In this document: positions 42,613-51,881 of the stretch, in pieces
How positions within the stretch are numbered: the first letter of the stretch is position 1
Layout of the letters: every line of letters begins with the position of its first letter
Source: a virus
DNA length: 64,000 nt
Virus record (IMG/VR): IMGVR_UViG_3300028559_000034
Location: 1-64,000 of that record
Strand: one strand, 5' to 3'
The notes under the pieces: generated by a model
What the model saw: the letters and a program-made list of their open reading frames with translations, nothing else
What the model was told of the DNA's origin: nothing
Database searches by the model: none
Made by a program: the position numbers and the translations under genes

Positions 42613-42999
42613 GTAAAGAAGAAACCAAATATTAAAAAACTAATAGGAAATTCAGAACTAATAAATATTACGGAAGACGAAGAATATGAAATTAAATGTG
42701 ATTTATGTGAAAAAAATCACAGAATTGAAAGAAAAGTTCTAGATCAGAGAGTATATCTTGGTTTAGATTGGAGAAGTTGTATAAGCTATTCATTTAATGT
42801 CTCAAATGGAGAAATCGATGTTAGAAATTTTATTAAAAGTATTTATAATGGGCCAATAATTTATAATGATAGAAAATTAATAGGATCTGAAATTGATATA
42901 TTTATACCAGAATTTAAAATAGGATTTGAATATAATGGACTATATTGGCATTCTGAAATAAATAAAAAGAAGGATTATCATTATTCTAAATATAATTAA
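42613..42999 (+). pseudogene. truncated Vsr-like (EDxHD-type) homing endonuclease remnant
   Basis: An open frame with no usable ATG (it begins VKKKPNIKKLIGN and is open further upstream) contains half a zinc motif (IKCDLCEKNH) and then the nuclease core LIGSEIDIFIPEFKIGFEYN, GLYWHSEINKKKDYHY, stopping at SKYN. The E-x-D...E-Y-N-G-x-Y-W-H-S pattern is that of Vsr/PD-(D/E)xK-type phage homing endonucleases, which normally continue for another ~60-80 residues. Both ends are missing, so it is a remnant. It lies in the gap downstream of the major capsid gene. Confidence 0.75.
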
Positions 43000-43034
43000 A
43001 ACAAAAAACCCTCCATTGGAGGGTTTTTTGTTTT
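42998..43034. terminator. strong bidirectional terminator after the capsid gene
   Basis: A 17-bp perfect stem (42998-43014 and 43018-43034) with CCCTCC/GGAGGG at the top, a 3-base loop and flanking A6/T6 runs. It lies 18 bp beyond the major capsid stop on the minus strand. Confidence 0.92.
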
Positions 43035-43051
43035 GGTTCTTATAAACTCTA

Positions 43052-44776
43052 TTAGTTTAAATATTGAGCTGTATCAGTAACAACAATTGTCATATATTGT
43101 TTCTCTGGGAAGAAACCAACATCTGCGATTGCATATCTTGAACGTAATAACATTCTTGGAGCAAAAGTAGCTTCAGAAATTACACTGATAGACTGAGCCA
43201 TCAAGTAAGGAATGAAGATGATACCTGGTTGATCTGGGTTATTCTTTCTACCGATTACAATTCTGTTATCGTTATATTTCATATAAGGATCAACATAGAT
43301 AGAAATATCACCAATTTGACCAACTGGATATAATTGACCTTGACCAGTAATTTTAGATTTAAATGGATTGATTGTGTATCCTGCGATATCCATAAGAGAT
43401 GCTGCAAGACCTCCATTAGTTACAGCGAACTGAGCTGGACCAACACGACCTTCTGTTGCGATAAAGTTAGAAGCGTGAACCATCTTAGTGATCAACTTAC
43501 GTTGAACAGCGTGAGTAGTTTCACCTCCTACAGATGATACGTATGAAGTATTTAAGTCAAATATTGTTGATGCTGTTGTACCCACAGTAGTTACACCTAA
43601 TCCTGTATTAATAGGAGATGTATTTCTGTTTAAAGATCCTAGTGAGAAAATTTTATCAACAATTTGTCTTGAAATTGTTTGAGACAATTCGTTAACAAGG
43701 ATAGATTCCATTTTTTGAACGATATCCATACCAGTATTAGCTTTAATATCTTCAATTTCTGTTCTTCTAAGTGCAGTTGATACTTCGATAGTACCTACAG
43801 CAACTGTTTTAGAAGAAACTTTAGGTCCGATAATACCTGAATAGCTATTATCATCAGCTTGACGACTCATTGGATAATCACCAGATGAAGTTGAAGAAGC
43901 CCAATTTGCAGAGAAACCTGGAAGGTGATCTTCAAGAGCTGATACTAAGTCAATAGTTACAGTTCCAGTAAGTACTTGAGTACCAATGTTTGTAATTTGA
44001 CTAGTCATAGATGCAGTTGCATTAAATGTATTTAATTGAGCTTCGTAAGAAAGTGAACTCAAAGCTGAATAACCACCTGAACCAAAAGCATTTACTTGTC
44101 TGTAAGCTTTGAACATTGGATAACCATCAACACGAGAGAAACCTAAGAATTCAACAATACCATTTTTATTAGTTGGCTCTGATGTATAAAATGCACCAGC
44201 TGCAGGAGCTCCTGATATAGAAGAAGATGTTGCGATTGTAGCAAAAACTCTACCTCCTCTAAGACCACCTGATGTAAGTGTAAATCCTGAAGTTGTTGTA
44301 GCGTAAGTTGATACAGTACCAATAGCTGTTGATAAGTTAGTAGCACCAGTGATTTTAAATACTTGTGGTCTAGCGTTAGCATCAGTTGTGTTTACGTCAT
44401 CATATTGAAAATCAATATAAAGTAAATCAATTTTTGGACCTGGACTAGGTTTAACAGCAACAAGGTCAAGACCAATTGTTTGAGCTGCGATTTTCATAGC
44501 TACTGGAAGAAGGTTTTGTCCTAAATCTCCAGAACCGATTGTACCACCCCATGAGCTACCATTTAATGTACCAGCTGGTGTATTACCACCAATAACTGGA
44601 TTTAAAACAGCACCCATACCAGCTGTAGTTGCGTTAGCGTAAGCATTTTCGTTAATTGAGTGGAATTCAGCATATTCTGACATCCATTCTACTCTATCAC
44701 CGGTAACACCCATGTTTTCCAAAACTGGAGACCATTTCTTAACCGCTTTTTGTTTGTCTATTCTAATGTGTGACAT
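43052..44776 (-). CDS. major capsid protein (gp23-like)
   Basis: A 574-residue HK97-fold capsid protein of the T4 gp23 type. The N-terminus has the gp23 pattern (AVKKWSPVLENMG, then a helical leader) with a predicted prohead-protease site after SINE at residue 43, followed by the Gly/Ala-rich NAYANATTAGMG. LLPVAMKIAAQTIGLDLVAV matches the gp23 region after the cleavage site. It lies downstream of portal and protease/scaffold genes in T4 order. Codon use is less AT-biased than in neighbours, consistent with high expression. Followed by a strong terminator. Confidence 0.92.
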   Translation of the reverse strand: MSHIRIDKQKAVKKWSPVLENMGVTGDRVEWMSEYAEFHSINENAYANATTAGMGAVLNPVIGGNTPAGTLNGSSWGGTIGSGDLGQNLLPVAMKIAAQTIGLDLVAVKPSPGPKIDLLYIDFQYDDVNTTDANARPQVFKITGATNLSTAIGTVSTYATTTSGFTLTSGGLRGGRVFATIATSSSISGAPAAGAFYTSEPTNKNGIVEFLGFSRVDGYPMFKAYRQVNAFGSGGYSALSSLSYEAQLNTFNATASMTSQITNIGTQVLTGTVTIDLVSALEDHLPGFSANWASSTSSGDYPMSRQADDNSYSGIIGPKVSSKTVAVGTIEVSTALRRTEIEDIKANTGMDIVQKMESILVNELSQTISRQIVDKIFSLGSLNRNTSPINTGLGVTTVGTTASTIFDLNTSYVSSVGGETTHAVQRKLITKMVHASNFIATEGRVGPAQFAVTNGGLAASLMDIAGYTINPFKSKITGQGQLYPVGQIGDISIYVDPYMKYNDNRIVIGRKNNPDQPGIIFIPYLMAQSISVISEATFAPRMLLRSRYAIADVGFFPEKQYMTIVVTDTAQYLN

Positions 44777-44811
44777 ATTTATTTTTAGTTTTTTTTATCT
44801 ACTTTTGTAGA

Positions 44812-46929
44812 TTATAGATTTTTAAATCTTTCCATTATTGCATTTAATTCTTTTTCAGATATTTTGTCTTCTTGAATTAAGCTTTCATGTGATACTAATT
44901 TCTTAGTAACTGATTCATTTTTTCTGAGATTTCTAGTCATCCAGAAGTGTTCAACTTGTGATTCTGTCGTTAATACTTCAGATGGATAAAGTCTAGCTTG
45001 TGATAAGATAGATTTTCTATTATTCTCATTTAATTGGTTCCAGATTGGCTTGATATTCTCAGGCATTAATCTGATTACTCTTTCTTCAAGAGATTCATTC
45101 TTTGAACTTAAAGCCTCAGATATTAATCCTAACACCTCTTTTGGTGTAAAGAAACTTTTTTCGTTTATGTAAAGTGTAACAGTTTCTTGATCTTCATTTG
45201 TTAATGAATAAAAACTGTCAACCTGAGCTTTATTTAAGAATTTTAAGAAATGTAGATCGGATGTTTCAACAGCTTTACGTTTTTTAGCTTCTTCGATCAA
45301 TTTATCAATAGATTTAGATAATTCAGTATCTGAATTACCCTCATATTCATTATTTTCTTCTTCACTATTTTCATCATTGTATTCTTCTTCACTATCTTCA
45401 TCATTATTGAAATCTTCTAATTTAGGAGTTTCATCAGCTGAAGGAGATTCTTCCGAATCATTCCAATTTTGTTCCTCTTGTTCTTCTTGTTCTTCTTCTT
45501 CATAAGAATCAAAACCAGCTGATTTAAGAGTAGGTAACATTTCTTCATTATCACCATCGGATTCGAATAATTTATTACCATTTAATTTTTCAACTATTAA
45601 TCCTTGATAAGAAATTGACTTATCAAGATTTTCAGCAACATATTCTGAGTAAGCGATATTATCATCAAGATTCTCAGCGATATATTCTGAATAAGCAATA
45701 TTTCCTTCAACATGCTCAGATAAATATTCTGAATAAGCAATTGAATTATCAAGGTGTTCTGCTAAATATTCTGAATAAGAAATATTCTTATCAAGATTTT
45801 CAGCGATATATTCTGAATAAGCGATATTCTTATCAAGATTTTCAGCGATATATTCTGAATAAGCGATATTCTTATCAAGATTTTCAGCGATATATTCTGA
45901 ATAAGAAATATTTTTGTCTAAGTTTTCAGCAATATATTCTGAATAAGAAATATTTCTATCAAGATTTTCAGCTAAGTATTCAGAATATTCAATATTCTTA
46001 TCAAGATTTTCAGCTACATATTCACTATAATTTATTACTTTTTCAAGATTTTCAGCTAAATAATCATTATGTTTAATTAATTTTTCAGCTGTTGTTTTTA
46101 ATGAAGTATTTTCATTAACCATTACTTGTACTTTTTCAGCTAAATAATCTAAATATTTAACTATTTGAGAATTTGTATCATTTAGATTTTCATAATACTC
46201 TAATAATTGTTCTAATTTTTTAGGATTTAAATTACCTTTATTAAGTGCAGTACGAACTTCTTTCTTTGTAGAAGCTAACTCATTAATAAGATACTTAGAA
46301 TAATCAGTTAATTGTTTTTTTGTAACTATATCATTAGTGTTCATATTGAATAGATCATTTATTTTAGACTCATCGGACATTTCATATATCCTAAAGTTAG
46401 CTTTATTTGAGAATCCGAAAGATTCATTAAGAACTTTGACACTCATTTTTGCAGATGCAAAACCTGGATCTGCTACAATATCATATGTAAAAAGCTTTTT
46501 AAGTGTTACTGTACCATCAGATTCAGTAATACCAGCTGCTCTCGAAGAGACAAATATTGGACAACCATCATTAACTAAAGCTTTCGCTTCTTTACCCCAA
46601 TGTGTACTAAGTAATCTAATTTCACCTTCGACTCTGTTATTTTCTTTAATATAGTTTGCCTTTGTAATTATGTGTGATGCTCTTGATAAAGATGTATCAA
46701 AAACATCTGGATGATCAAATTCTCCATAGACTACGCCCATGTTTTGAATTCTTTCATTCATTTCTTGTAAACAAGGAAGAAATTTATTAGCAGTATATAC
46801 TCTTTCATTTCGATTTTTAATATCAAATTCTGTGAATATACCACCTAAAATATGTTGATCCTGTCCTCTTGAACTTTCTGATAAATTCAAAGAATTAGTT
46901 GAGTTTTCAACAATAAGAATTGGCTTCAT
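44812..46929 (-). CDS. prohead protease fused to a scaffold domain (gp21/gp22-like)
   Basis: A 705-residue protein. Residues ~20-175 are a prohead protease: GGIFTEFDIKNRNERVY, VYGEFDHPD (His73), ASHIITKANY, FVSSRAAG (Ser128/129) and YDIVADPGFA. Residues ~180-300 are helical. Residues ~296-440 contain ten 14-residue repeats. Residues ~465-545 are a very acidic Glu/Asp/Asn segment, and the C-terminal ~160 residues are helical. In T4 protease and scaffold are separate genes; here one gene seems to encode both. Each repeat contains an (I/L)-A-E or similar motif like the T4 gp21 cleavage consensus. Confidence 0.88.
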   Translation of the reverse strand: MKPILIVENSTNSLNLSESSRGQDQHILGGIFTEFDIKNRNERVYTANKFLPCLQEMNERIQNMGVVYGEFDHPDVFDTSLSRASHIITKANYIKENNRVEGEIRLLSTHWGKEAKALVNDGCPIFVSSRAAGITESDGTVTLKKLFTYDIVADPGFASAKMSVKVLNESFGFSNKANFRIYEMSDESKINDLFNMNTNDIVTKKQLTDYSKYLINELASTKKEVRTALNKGNLNPKKLEQLLEYYENLNDTNSQIVKYLDYLAEKVQVMVNENTSLKTTAEKLIKHNDYLAENLEKVINYSEYVAENLDKNIEYSEYLAENLDRNISYSEYIAENLDKNISYSEYIAENLDKNIAYSEYIAENLDKNIAYSEYIAENLDKNISYSEYLAEHLDNSIAYSEYLSEHVEGNIAYSEYIAENLDDNIAYSEYVAENLDKSISYQGLIVEKLNGNKLFESDGDNEEMLPTLKSAGFDSYEEEEQEEQEEQNWNDSEESPSADETPKLEDFNNDEDSEEEYNDENSEEENNEYEGNSDTELSKSIDKLIEEAKKRKAVETSDLHFLKFLNKAQVDSFYSLTNEDQETVTLYINEKSFFTPKEVLGLISEALSSKNESLEERVIRLMPENIKPIWNQLNENNRKSILSQARLYPSEVLTTESQVEHFWMTRNLRKNESVTKKLVSHESLIQEDKISEKELNAIMERFKNL
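45610..46040 (-). repeat. 42-bp tandem coding repeats in the scaffold region
   Basis: About ten units of 42 bp encode variants of NISYSEYIAENLDK. Two heptads per unit give an ideal coiled-coil period. Central units are nearly identical at the DNA level, so copy number may vary by recombination. Confidence 0.93.
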
Positions 46930-47078
46930 TAATTATTTTATTTTTAGTATATATGCTTATTAAAAAAACATAAAAAATAAGGGTGGATTTTTTATAGGAT
47001 ATGTATTAGTCAAGTAAATTAAAACTTACAGAGATATAATATTTTTTATATATAAACCAAAAAAATCAACGGTTTTTT

Positions 47079-47444
47079 ATGATTATTACAAGAGAAATTA
47101 AAATTAAAATAATTGAATCTAACTTTTCATATTTTGAAAATTTAGGATATGATATTTCTATTGGTGATGAATTAATAATTCCAACTGAATTATTATCAAA
47201 AGGATCACATCACATAATAGAATGTGAATGTGATGGATGTGGAATTAAAAAAGAAGTGATCTATAAAAACTATATTAAGTATGGAAATATTTGGGGGATA
47301 TACTATTGTAGAAAGTGTTCTGAGTATAAAAGAAAAGAAACATTAAATAAAAATTATGGATGTGAATATCCAATTCAAAATAAAAAAATTTTTAAAAAAA
47401 TGAAACAAACTATCTCTGAAAAGAAAAAAGTATATGGTAGTTAA
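47079..47444 (+). CDS. truncated zinc-finger homing endonuclease (N-terminal part)
   Basis: A 121-residue protein related to the N-terminus of the endonuclease at 7637-8695: EIKIKIIESNFSYF, a D-x-x-I-G-D-E strand, two CxxC pairs (CECDGCGIKKE ... YYCRKCSEYKRKE) and one NYGCEYPIQN unit of the KYG type. It stops before any nuclease domain, so it is probably a decayed insertion or the DNA-binding part of a split enzyme. It lies between portal and protease/scaffold genes, on the opposite strand. Confidence 0.65.
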   Translation: MIITREIKIKIIESNFSYFENLGYDISIGDELIIPTELLSKGSHHIIECECDGCGIKKEVIYKNYIKYGNIWGIYYCRKCSEYKRKETLNKNYGCEYPIQNKKIFKKMKQTISEKKKVYGS

Positions 47445-47880
47445 TGTTAAATTAGAAAATCTTCACAATCTTGAATGTTTTAGAAACATACTAGATAAGT
47501 ATAGAGATTATAAATCAATCTATAGAGAATTAAAAATAAATTCTGTATTAGGTAATAAATCTGAACTAGAAATTAATGATATTATTCCCCCAATAATGGG
47601 ATTTATGGAATATAATAGCTCAACTTTTACTAATAATTTAAATAATTTAACATTTATTATAAATTCAATGATTTTTGTCATAGATAAAGATTTAAATGTT
47701 ATTAAAATATCATTAGATATTAAAATATTAGAAAATTTTTCAAATATTCTAACTGAAAAAACACAAAGTGAAATAGAAAATTTAATAGATTTTAGACCTA
47801 TATTATTATATTCATATGATTATTATGAAATAACAGGCTTTCAAGCATGTAGTAAAGAAAGTAAATCTATTTATAATTAA
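47434..47880 (+). CDS. hypothetical protein next to endonuclease fragment
   Basis: A 148-residue protein (MVVNVKLENLHNLECFRNIL) overlapping the preceding gene by 11 bases. Alpha/beta, Asn/Ile/Leu-rich, with no nuclease motif. It ends one base before the convergent portal gene. It may be cargo of the endonuclease insertion or an unrelated small gene. Confidence 0.55.
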   Translation: MVVNVKLENLHNLECFRNILDKYRDYKSIYRELKINSVLGNKSELEINDIIPPIMGFMEYNSSTFTNNLNNLTFIINSMIFVIDKDLNVIKISLDIKILENFSNILTEKTQSEIENLIDFRPILLYSYDYYEITGFQACSKESKSIYN

Positions 47881-49614
47881 TTAAAATTCAAATTCTGATC
47901 CGCCACCTGGCTCTCCACCACCAGGCTCTCCACCTGAATCGGGACTAGGTGAATCTGGAGTTGTAGGTGAATCTGGAGTTGTAGGCGAATCCGGAGTTGT
48001 TTGAGAACCATCACCTCCAGCAAAGTCTCCACCACCTCCACCAGTATCTGAAATTCCATCACCAGGAGTAGCTTCTGATGTACCACCACCAGCAGAATCC
48101 TTAATCCAATATCTTTTATTCTCTTCTTTCTCTTCTGATGATAATTTTAAAACATGATCTACTAAATATTCTATATGAAAATAAGGAGTACCATCAGCCT
48201 TTTGAATCCCCGTATAAGAACCAAGAATTTCTATTTTTTTAGACATATTACCAAGTTTTTTCCACTCTTCAAATAATTGATTTGATATGAAATCAATATC
48301 AATTTGATTCAAAATTATCTCATCATCTTTAAGTTCTGGAAATTCGACCAACATTTGTAATTTGAGCGGTTTAACTATTAATTCTTTAAAATTAGCTCTC
48401 AATCTATTAACAAAGTTAGAAAATTTAGCCTCATCTCTAGTCATCTCAGCAGCATCAGTAAATACATTACCACCACCATTATCACCTTCAAATCTTTGAA
48501 CAGGAATTTTAGAAGCTCTTTTTAATATATTATAAAACCACTTTAACATAGTATCTTCATTTAGATCTGTTCCTTGTGGAGACATTAATTCCATATTAGG
48601 AGTACCAGCATCACCCTCAGGAAACCAAATTTGTTTATTATAGGGTAAATGTTTAGTACCATTAATTTGTAAAGTACCTAGTGAATCATCCCATTCAACC
48701 TCTTCTGAATAATCATTTATTAATTGTCCAATTTGTTCTTCAGCTTTTTGTCTTGATAAACCTTTAACTGGAATAGTAAATTTTTGATAAACAGTAGCAT
48801 TAACAATATTAAACATAATTTTAGTCTGTTCAATAATTTTCATCTGATTATATGGCTTTATTAATCCTTCAACATAAGAGGTTTCAGAATAATCATTTTG
48901 TGTTGAATATGAAATAAATATTAATTGTGAATCTAAGAATATTCTTCTTAATTGTGGATCTTCTGGATATTGAATCCATAGATGACCTATAGCAGGTTCG
49001 AAAGCTGGAACAAGTGTTTCTGGTCGTAGCCTATTAAAATGTATAATATTTTTCTTTTTATCATCCCAAACAATTTCCATTGCAACATATCCATCAATAA
49101 GAAAATCTTTCATTAAATTCCAAGCAGATACTGAATCTGAAAATCCATATCTATTATAAATTTTTTCAAAATATTCTTGATATTTATCTCTAATATCTTC
49201 CGAATAATCAGTAGATATATTTTTTGGTTTACAAAAATCTTTGTCAGAGTAAATTACAGACTCATCACAAACACTAGAAACAAAATCTCTAATTTCATCT
49301 TTAATAGAATATTCTCTCAATATTCTTCTTTTATCAGAATAAGATCTATCTAAATAAGGTATCGATTTTCTGTTTAAAACAGAAGCTACGGCTCTTCTAC
49401 TGAAAAAATCATACATAGAATTGCCCTGTTGAGAATATGGATCTTCATTGATACCAACACCAACTTGATTTCTCATAATCATGTCATCATAGTTCATTCC
49501 CCATGAAGATAAATTTCTAAGTATTCTACTAAAAAGACCTTTATTTTCAACCGCACTATTCATCGATTGAACATTATTATTATTTTGATTTAAAGGATTA
49601 TAAGTTGATGCCAT
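47881..49614 (-). CDS. portal vertex protein (gp20-like)
   Basis: A 577-residue T4-type portal protein. Family features: DEIRDFVSSVCDESVIYSD, LMKDFLIDGYVAMEIVWDD, IIHFNRLRPETLVP, YVEGLIKPYNQMKIIEQTKI, IPVKGLSRQKAEEQIG, DLNEDTMLKWFYNILKRASK and DAAEMTRDEAKFSNFVNRL. It forms the dodecameric DNA gateway. The C-terminus is an unusual low-complexity tail with TTPDSP repeats and GGGEPGGG. First of the portal, protease/scaffold, capsid series in T4 order. A TATATA box lies about 30 bases upstream. Confidence 0.92.
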   Translation of the reverse strand: MASTYNPLNQNNNNVQSMNSAVENKGLFSRILRNLSSWGMNYDDMIMRNQVGVGINEDPYSQQGNSMYDFFSRRAVASVLNRKSIPYLDRSYSDKRRILREYSIKDEIRDFVSSVCDESVIYSDKDFCKPKNISTDYSEDIRDKYQEYFEKIYNRYGFSDSVSAWNLMKDFLIDGYVAMEIVWDDKKKNIIHFNRLRPETLVPAFEPAIGHLWIQYPEDPQLRRIFLDSQLIFISYSTQNDYSETSYVEGLIKPYNQMKIIEQTKIMFNIVNATVYQKFTIPVKGLSRQKAEEQIGQLINDYSEEVEWDDSLGTLQINGTKHLPYNKQIWFPEGDAGTPNMELMSPQGTDLNEDTMLKWFYNILKRASKIPVQRFEGDNGGGNVFTDAAEMTRDEAKFSNFVNRLRANFKELIVKPLKLQMLVEFPELKDDEIILNQIDIDFISNQLFEEWKKLGNMSKKIEILGSYTGIQKADGTPYFHIEYLVDHVLKLSSEEKEENKRYWIKDSAGGGTSEATPGDGISDTGGGGGDFAGGDGSQTTPDSPTTPDSPTTPDSPSPDSGGEPGGGEPGGGSEFEF

Positions 49615-49675
49615 TAAATTTTGAAATTTTTAAGGTATATATTAAATACAACAGTTCCCTAAAATCCTTATAATT

Positions 49676-49705
49676 TTTGTATGTTAAATTAAAATATTAT
49701 ATTTG
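49676..49705 (+). promoter_or_regulatory. Bacteroidetes-type promoter
   Basis: TTTG at 49676-49679, an 18-base spacer, TATATTTG at 49698-49705, then 5 bases to the ATG at 49711. The only host-type promoter found on the plus strand. Confidence 0.6.
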
Positions 49706-49710
49706 TAGAT

Positions 49711-50043
49711 ATGAGTAGAACAATAATAACAAAAAGTAAGTCACAATTCATGACGAGTATAAATTCTGAAAATATGCTTGGTGAATTATGTTATGAAGCC
49801 AACGTAAAATATTACGAAGAAATATGGCCCGACATTACATATTATAAGTTAGCTTATTCAATGACTAAAGAAGAATCTATTCAGGCTGCTAATGGATTAA
49901 AGGCCTTGGCTGAAAAAGTTGATGAAATTTTCCCTAGATATAAAAGGTATTTGGGTAAAGAAGTTACACCTTCTGAATTCAAACAAATCATTTTGTGGTA
50001 TGCTGAAGATTTTGAAAAAAGTAAAGGTTATAAATGTATTTAA
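49711..50043 (+). CDS. hypothetical protein
   Basis: A 110-residue, mainly helical protein (MSRTIITKSKSQFMTSINSE) with Tyr/Trp-rich middle (YYEEIWPDITYYKLAYSM) and EAANGLKAL-like helix. It has its own host-type promoter and lies alone between convergent virion genes. No family recognised. An early host-takeover role is possible from the promoter type. Confidence 0.6.
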   Translation: MSRTIITKSKSQFMTSINSENMLGELCYEANVKYYEEIWPDITYYKLAYSMTKEESIQAANGLKALAEKVDEIFPRYKRYLGKEVTPSEFKQIILWYAEDFEKSKGYKCI

Positions 50044-50044
50044 T

Positions 50045-50737
50045 TTATTTTCTAAAATTATTGTAGCTACTTTGAAGCCTTTTTATATGATTAACTAATA
50101 AATCATACTTGTTAGATATTTCAGAACTAACATCATAGAATTCACTGAGAATAGATACCACCATCTCTTGATGTCGTTTTTCTCTTGTTTTTAATTTAGT
50201 AGTCCAAATTTCTATTAATTTTTTTGGATCATATTTATTTTTTGGATGTGATGAATATAAAAACCTTGGTAATAACTCTAAATTAATTCTATGAACAAGA
50301 CTAATTTGTATAGCATTATATTCAACGATAGAATATTCAAATCCATATTTTAATAATTCTGTATAAACTCCTGTAAAATCTGCTTTTAAAGTTGAATTTT
50401 TCTCAAAGTCTTGTTCAGATATAAATTTATCAAAAATGGTTCCTCTAATTTCTATTGGTATAAAATTGAAATTTAATCCTAAAATAATTATCATATCTTT
50501 AACTTTTCTATAATCTACACAGAAGATAGGAGAATATTTCATCCAATTAGATTGATCATGATAATGTAAAAAATAAAAATTTCCAATAGAAATATCTGAA
50601 ATATCTATCGCTTCACACATTTCATCCGTTTTTGAGTACTTTTCATACATAAATAATGTATTATTTTTATAGAAATCAACTATATCTGTTCCAAAAACTT
50701 TTTGACTTAATTCTATTCTTTCTTGCAGAGCACCCAT
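50045..50737 (-). CDS. conserved phage protein, probably virion assembly
   Basis: A 230-residue protein. IGNFYFLHYHDQSNWMKYSP and IIILGLNFNFIPIEIRGTIFD look like a conserved structural-gene product, and the C-terminal third is helical and basic. It sits between portal and gp4-like genes, and it is divergent from gp4 across a 17-bp spacer holding a TATATA palindrome. I cannot assign a T4 number. Confidence 0.6.
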   Translation of the reverse strand: MGALQERIELSQKVFGTDIVDFYKNNTLFMYEKYSKTDEMCEAIDISDISIGNFYFLHYHDQSNWMKYSPIFCVDYRKVKDMIIILGLNFNFIPIEIRGTIFDKFISEQDFEKNSTLKADFTGVYTELLKYGFEYSIVEYNAIQISLVHRINLELLPRFLYSSHPKNKYDPKKLIEIWTTKLKTREKRHQEMVVSILSEFYDVSSEISNKYDLLVNHIKRLQSSYNNFRK

Positions 50738-50754
50738 ATAAGATATATATTAAT
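50738..50754. promoter_or_regulatory. divergent TATATA box between two late genes
   Basis: The 17-base spacer between the ATGs at 50737 (minus) and 50755 (plus) contains GATATATATTAAT. TATATA lies 5-6 bases before each ATG. A candidate bidirectional late promoter of the same kind as at 18141-18152. Confidence 0.5.
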
Positions 50755-51285
50755 ATGTTAAATAGTGCACCTAAAAATAAAAATTATCACCAAGGCAATT
50801 TTATACCCAAAAACAAAGATAAAGTATTGAAATTAAACTCAAATGGCGGTATCTATTATAGAAGTTCTTGGGAATTAAAAATAATGACTTGGTTAGATAG
50901 TAGTGAAAAAGTTTCTATATGGGGAGCAGAATGTATAACTATACCCTATCAAATGACACATTTTGATAATGGTGATATTAAAGTAAAAACTCATAATTAT
51001 TATCCGGATTTTTATTATGAGATGAAGTTAGATAATATAGTAGTAAAAAAAGTAATTGCAGAAGTAAAGCCTAAAAAAGAATTTGAAATGGTAGTTGCTT
51101 TACAAGAAAATAAATTAGAAATACCAAAGCCTACTACAGTTAAAAAACTTAAAAATTTTGAATATGATTTAAAAATGGCTCAGAAAAATAGAGATAAATG
51201 GAATACGATGATTAAGTTTTGCGACAAAAAAGGATGGGAATTTATTGTTATAACAGAGGATCATCTGAAAAGATTTAACTTATAA
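50755..51285 (+). CDS. head completion protein (gp4-like)
   Basis: A 176-residue protein; start at MLNSAPKNKNYHQG chosen because it follows TATATA-TTAAT, whereas a longer frame would run into the divergent gene. GNFIPKNKDKVLKLNSNGGI, YRSSWELKIMTWLD, VSIWGAECITIPYQ and YYPDFYYEMKLDN ... VIAEVKPKKEFE match T4 gp4, including the PD-(D/E)xK-like core (P-D ... E-x-K). It finishes filled heads before tail joining. Confidence 0.82.
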   Translation: MLNSAPKNKNYHQGNFIPKNKDKVLKLNSNGGIYYRSSWELKIMTWLDSSEKVSIWGAECITIPYQMTHFDNGDIKVKTHNYYPDFYYEMKLDNIVVKKVIAEVKPKKEFEMVVALQENKLEIPKPTTVKKLKNFEYDLKMAQKNRDKWNTMIKFCDKKGWEFIVITEDHLKRFNL

Positions 51286-51589
51286 TAAAACAAAATAAAA
51301 TCATTAATTTTAAAATAATATAAGTCATATCCTGTTTATTTTTAAACGGATTTAAAAATATCCATCTAAAAATAATTAATAATATTAAGAATAATGATAT
51401 TTTTATATTATAAAACATCATCATTATTATCCACACTAAATATAGAATATCTATAAAATAATAAATAATATCAAAAAGAACAATGTACTTTGATTTATAA
51501 TCACGACTAATAGTTTTTAGTAGTAATCGATTACGATTAAATAGATAATAAAATGTAGATAATATAAATAATATACTAAGATATTTCAT
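51275..51589 (-). CDS. predicted membrane protein
   Basis: A 104-residue very hydrophobic protein with about three to four membrane segments (residues ~2-18, ~36-60, ~64-80, ~88-103) separated by basic loops (RNRLLLKTISRDYKSK, NPFKNKQD). It overlaps the upstream gene by 14 bases and the convergent gp4-like gene by 11. Function unknown. Confidence 0.6.
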   Translation of the reverse strand: MKYLSILFILSTFYYLFNRNRLLLKTISRDYKSKYIVLFDIIYYFIDILYLVWIIMMMFYNIKISLFLILLIIFRWIFLNPFKNKQDMTYIILKLMILFCFIIS

Positions 51590-51881
51590 TTGGCTTAAAA
51601 ATTATTTCCTCCATCAAAATTAAATTATTTTTTTCAAATTCTAATAATCTTAAATATCCGGATTGATTTAGTTCATCATATAATTTATTAGATATAAAAC
51701 ACTCTAATGGATTACCAATTATCCTATCATACTCATTAGGAATATCATCTCCTCTATCTTTATAGATATTTTTTATATAATTATCTAATTCTTCTCTATT
51801 TAAATGAATAGAGCATCCATCAGGCCGAACACCCCATCCTCTTTCAGATTCTTCCCAAAATTGGAAAATACATTTATTCAT
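51576..51881 (-). CDS. hypothetical protein
   Basis: A 101-residue protein ([20 protein letters not shown]). The first half, [20 protein letters not shown], is distinctive; the second half is helical and acidic. It overlaps the GDP-fucose synthase gene by 8 bases. No family recognised. Confidence 0.6.
   Translation of the reverse strand: MNKCIFQFWEESERGWGVRPDGCSIHLNREELDNYIKNIYKDRGDDIPNEYDRIIGNPLECFISNKLYDELNQSGYLRLLEFEKNNLILMEEIIFKPNEIS

Noticed and set aside
45610-46040. Regular repeats as a CRISPR array
   Set aside because: Units are contiguous, in frame and encode a heptad pattern; there are no unique spacers.
45615-46076. Repetitive plus-strand frame rich in QYILNK
   Set aside because: Antisense of the 42-bp scaffold repeats; period and composition follow entirely from the minus-strand gene.
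50656-50754. Extended start of the gp4-like protein
   Set aside because: The extra 33 residues overlap the divergent gene and are hydrophobic shadow sequence; the start at 50755 follows a TATATA box and matches the family N-terminus.
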